Of a stretch of 64,000 nucleotides of DNA, positions 62,151 through 64,000 are shown one piece after another (the first letter of the stretch is position 1; every line of letters begins with the position of its first letter). Position numbers and translations under genes: made by a program. The notes beneath the pieces are model-generated. The model was not told the origin of the DNA, ran no database searches, and saw nothing but the letters and a program-made list of their open reading frames with translations. The DNA lies in NCBI GenBank assembly GCA_014871385.1, contig CM026432.1:699194-763193 (forward strand). The letters are read 5' to 3'. Source of the DNA: Ceratodon purpureus (Eukaryota > Streptophyta > Bryopsida > Pseudoditrichales > Ditrichaceae).

Positions 62151-64000
62151 ATGGCAATGAGCAGCAACTCTCTCATCGATGCCTCTAAGTTGGATGGCAA
62201 CCCGAACTATAGTGTATGGAGCTTTAAGCTCAAAAATATGCTGACTCGAGAGGACATGTGGAAACTGATAGAAATTCCAGAGGGAACCGTAGCTCCAACT
62301 AATCCTGCCGAAATAGAAGCGTTACAGCAGCAGAAAAACAAAGCACTTTCCATAATTGCATTATCGGTTAAGGATAATGTTATCCCTTACATAGCTCATA
62401 TAACTGAGCCCGATAAATGCTGGAAAACTTTGAAAGATCTTTATGCCAGTAGCACTAACAGTAGGAAACTCATGCTGAAACGGCAACTGACCAATCTGAA
62501 GATGGAAGAAGGTGTATCGATGTCATTGTTCCTGCAGGGTGTGAAGGAACTCTTAAACGAATTCGCATGCATCGGAGAGATCATTCCTGATGCAGATGTG
62601 GTCGAGCACATTCTCATGGGACTCCCAGACAGCTTCGAAGTAATGGTGAACACCATCATGTACCAGCAAAAACTGCCGAGTTTTTCAGAGTTGACCGTAT
62701 TACTTATGCAGGATGACCAACGCAGAGCGATTCGTGGCAAGAGAAGCGAAGGAGACATCCTGATGGTTAGAGGAAACACCAGAAGGCCATCTTCTCAGCG
62801 CAATGAGGGGACCTCCAAATCCACGAAGAAGGTCGGAGGTGACTGCCACTACTGTGGGAGCAAGGACCACTGGATGAGAGCATGTCCCGAACTGGCAACC
62901 GAAGTGAAGCGAAGGAAGGCTGATCGCTTGGAGAGACTAACTGGACGTCAAACTATGAACCTGGTCGACAACTTCAGTGAAGGCCCAGGATCGGACTCTG
63001 ACTCCGAAGGTGAACCAAGCGACACCACCGACGTAGCTGTGAACGTTATGGAGCTCAACATTGCAGATCACCACAAGTACTCGTCCACCAAAGACTGGTA
63101 CATTGACAGTGGTGCAACTAAACATGTTACTGGTCAGAGAGAGTCACTATTTGAAATAGGACCAGGAAATAGATCCAAAGTTAGCACAGCAGGAGGAGAA
63201 ACTCTGCATGTTGAAGGAAGAGGCTCTGTGAACATTCCCACAACCTCAGGAAAAATAAAATTTGAGAGTGTTCTTTACGTACCAGGGATCACTAAGAACT
63301 TACTGTCCGTAGGCTCCATTACAGATAGTGCACCTAACCGCATGGTACTCTTTGATTCAAATCGAGTGTGGATACTTGGAGACTTTAGTCCACCACAGGC
63401 ACAGCACATCATAGCCGTAGGCAACAGAAATAGAAAGAACGGCCTCTACCGATTTCAGCCCCCTGAAACCACCATCAACATGGCCAAGGAAATATCAAGG
63501 GCACATCTGGAGTTAATCATGTGGCACAAGAGATTCGGCCACCCCAACTTTAGACTGCTGATTACTATGCAGCAACAAGCCGTTGTGACTGGACTACCAC
63601 GCATGAGCCACTCGTTGCTGCCTGCACCAGATTGCCCTGCCTGCCACTCTGGCAAACAATGTCGCTCACGACGCCGAGCCAATCACAGAGCATCACGCCA
63701 GGAGACAACAACGACGGATTCACCAGCAATGTCACCTGTACTACTGACTAGCACCGGCAACAATGGCTTTAATGGTGCTCCACGAGCCACCACGCTTCTC
63801 CAGCTGGTTCACACAGACATATGCGGGCCACTTGCTAAGCCATCGCCCTCAGGATCCAGGTACATCCTGACAGTAACTGATGATTTCAGCCGTTTCACAT
63901 GGGTGTTTTTCTTGAAAAAGAAAAGTGAAACATTGAAGTTTTTTCAAAATTTCAAGATCATGATTGAATTACAAACTGCATGCAAAATCAAGGCAATCAG
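62151..64000 (+). CDS. copia Gag-Pol polyprotein, N-terminal part
   Basis: Open from ATG at 62151 to the window edge (616 codons seen). Gag comes first (LDGNPNYSVWSFKLKNML, a copia gag-type start). A CCHC zinc knuckle at about residue 232 reads CHYCGSKDHWMRAC. The aspartic protease has WYIDSGATKHVT with its catalytic Asp at about 319. The gag-pre-integrase and zinc region has LIMWHKRFGHPN and CPACHSGKQ, giving the HHCC finger. The integrase core begins VHTDICGPL with its first catalytic Asp at about 556. It encodes the particle, processing and integration functions of the element. No stop or frameshift in the visible part. Confidence 0.93.
   Translation, partial: MAMSSNSLIDASKLDGNPNYSVWSFKLKNMLTREDMWKLIEIPEGTVAPTNPAEIEALQQQKNKALSIIALSVKDNVIPYIAHITEPDKCWKTLKDLYASSTNSRKLMLKRQLTNLKMEEGVSMSLFLQGVKELLNEFACIGEIIPDADVVEHILMGLPDSFEVMVNTIMYQQKLPSFSELTVLLMQDDQRRAIRGKRSEGDILMVRGNTRRPSSQRNEGTSKSTKKVGGDCHYCGSKDHWMRACPELATEVKRRKADRLERLTGRQTMNLVDNFSEGPGSDSDSEGEPSDTTDVAVNVMELNIADHHKYSSTKDWYIDSGATKHVTGQRESLFEIGPGNRSKVSTAGGETLHVEGRGSVNIPTTSGKIKFESVLYVPGITKNLLSVGSITDSAPNRMVLFDSNRVWILGDFSPPQAQHIIAVGNRNRKNGLYRFQPPETTINMAKEISRAHLELIMWHKRFGHPNFRLLITMQQQAVVTGLPRMSHSLLPAPDCPACHSGKQCRSRRRANHRASRQETTTTDSPAMSPVLLTSTGNNGFNGAPRATTLLQLVHTDICGPLAKPSPSGSRYILTVTDDFSRFTWVFFLKKKSETLKFFQNFKIMIELQTACKIKAI

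Larger units (their letters stand above)
61705..64000 (+). mobile_element. Ty1/copia retrotransposon, 5' part
   Basis: The order is LTR, primer-binding site, gag, protease, integrase start, as in Ty1/copia. The window ends within the integrase domain, so reverse transcriptase and the 3' LTR lie beyond it. The visible reading frame is intact, so the copy may be young. Confidence 0.9.

Noticed and set aside
1-64000. CRISPR arrays, rRNA genes, bacterial operons
   Set aside because: None are present. The introns and element types are those of a plant nuclear genome.

Overview
The window looks like nuclear DNA of a land plant. It is AT-rich, intron-bearing and packed with plant transposon families (En/Spm-CACTA, PIF/Harbinger, plant mariner, Ty1/copia). 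The only clear host gene is a plant-type pectin methylesterase. Two genes have families best known from fungi: a Plavaka-type transposase and a TET/JBP-like dioxygenase. That makes me lean towards a moss or another seedless plant, but this is inference and the sequence does not fix the species.

The main structure is a giant CACTA transposon of 38,541 bp at 9025-47565. Its ends are defined to the base: 17-bp identical terminal inverted repeats (CACTAGTAGAAATCCTG) and a 3-bp target duplication (TCA). It sits inside a small inverted-repeat element. An intact, uninterrupted copy of that small element lies 0.5 kb away (7353-8089) and serves as an internal empty-site control.

Layout. 0-7.3 kb: decayed relics of a mariner transposase (16-831) and a Harbinger transposase (about 4850-5640). 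7.35-9.02 kb: two inverted copies of the 0.74-kb element, the second split by the CACTA. 9.0-47.6 kb: the CACTA. It carries a divergent pair of element genes, an En/Spm ORF1-type gene on minus (9963-15322) and a tnp2 transposase on plus (16671-23363). Its cargo is an intact zinc-finger/2OG-Fe(II) dioxygenase gene on minus (26224-27714) with about 95-bp tandem repeats upstream, exons of a TRF4-like nucleotidyltransferase on minus (about 30.3-31.4 kb), several unassigned exon-like pieces, an AT-rich microsatellite zone, and a 3.5-kb GC-rich insertion (41761-45242) with its own 621-codon ORF. 47.9-53 kb: host sequence with a complete five-exon type I pectin methylesterase on minus. 56.3-60.6 kb: a Plavaka-like transposase pseudogene on minus with an array of palindromic octamers beyond its 3' end. 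61.7-64 kb: the 5' part of a Ty1/copia retrotransposon (LTR, primer-binding site, gag-protease-integrase reading frame open to the window edge).

Insertion order: host DNA, then the 0.74-kb elements, then the CACTA, and the GC-rich element inside the CACTA. Both CACTA genes read through across their inferred splices, apart from one unresolved 5' join in ORF1, so the element may have been autonomous until recently. Splice sites were placed by eye from consensus and reading phase.
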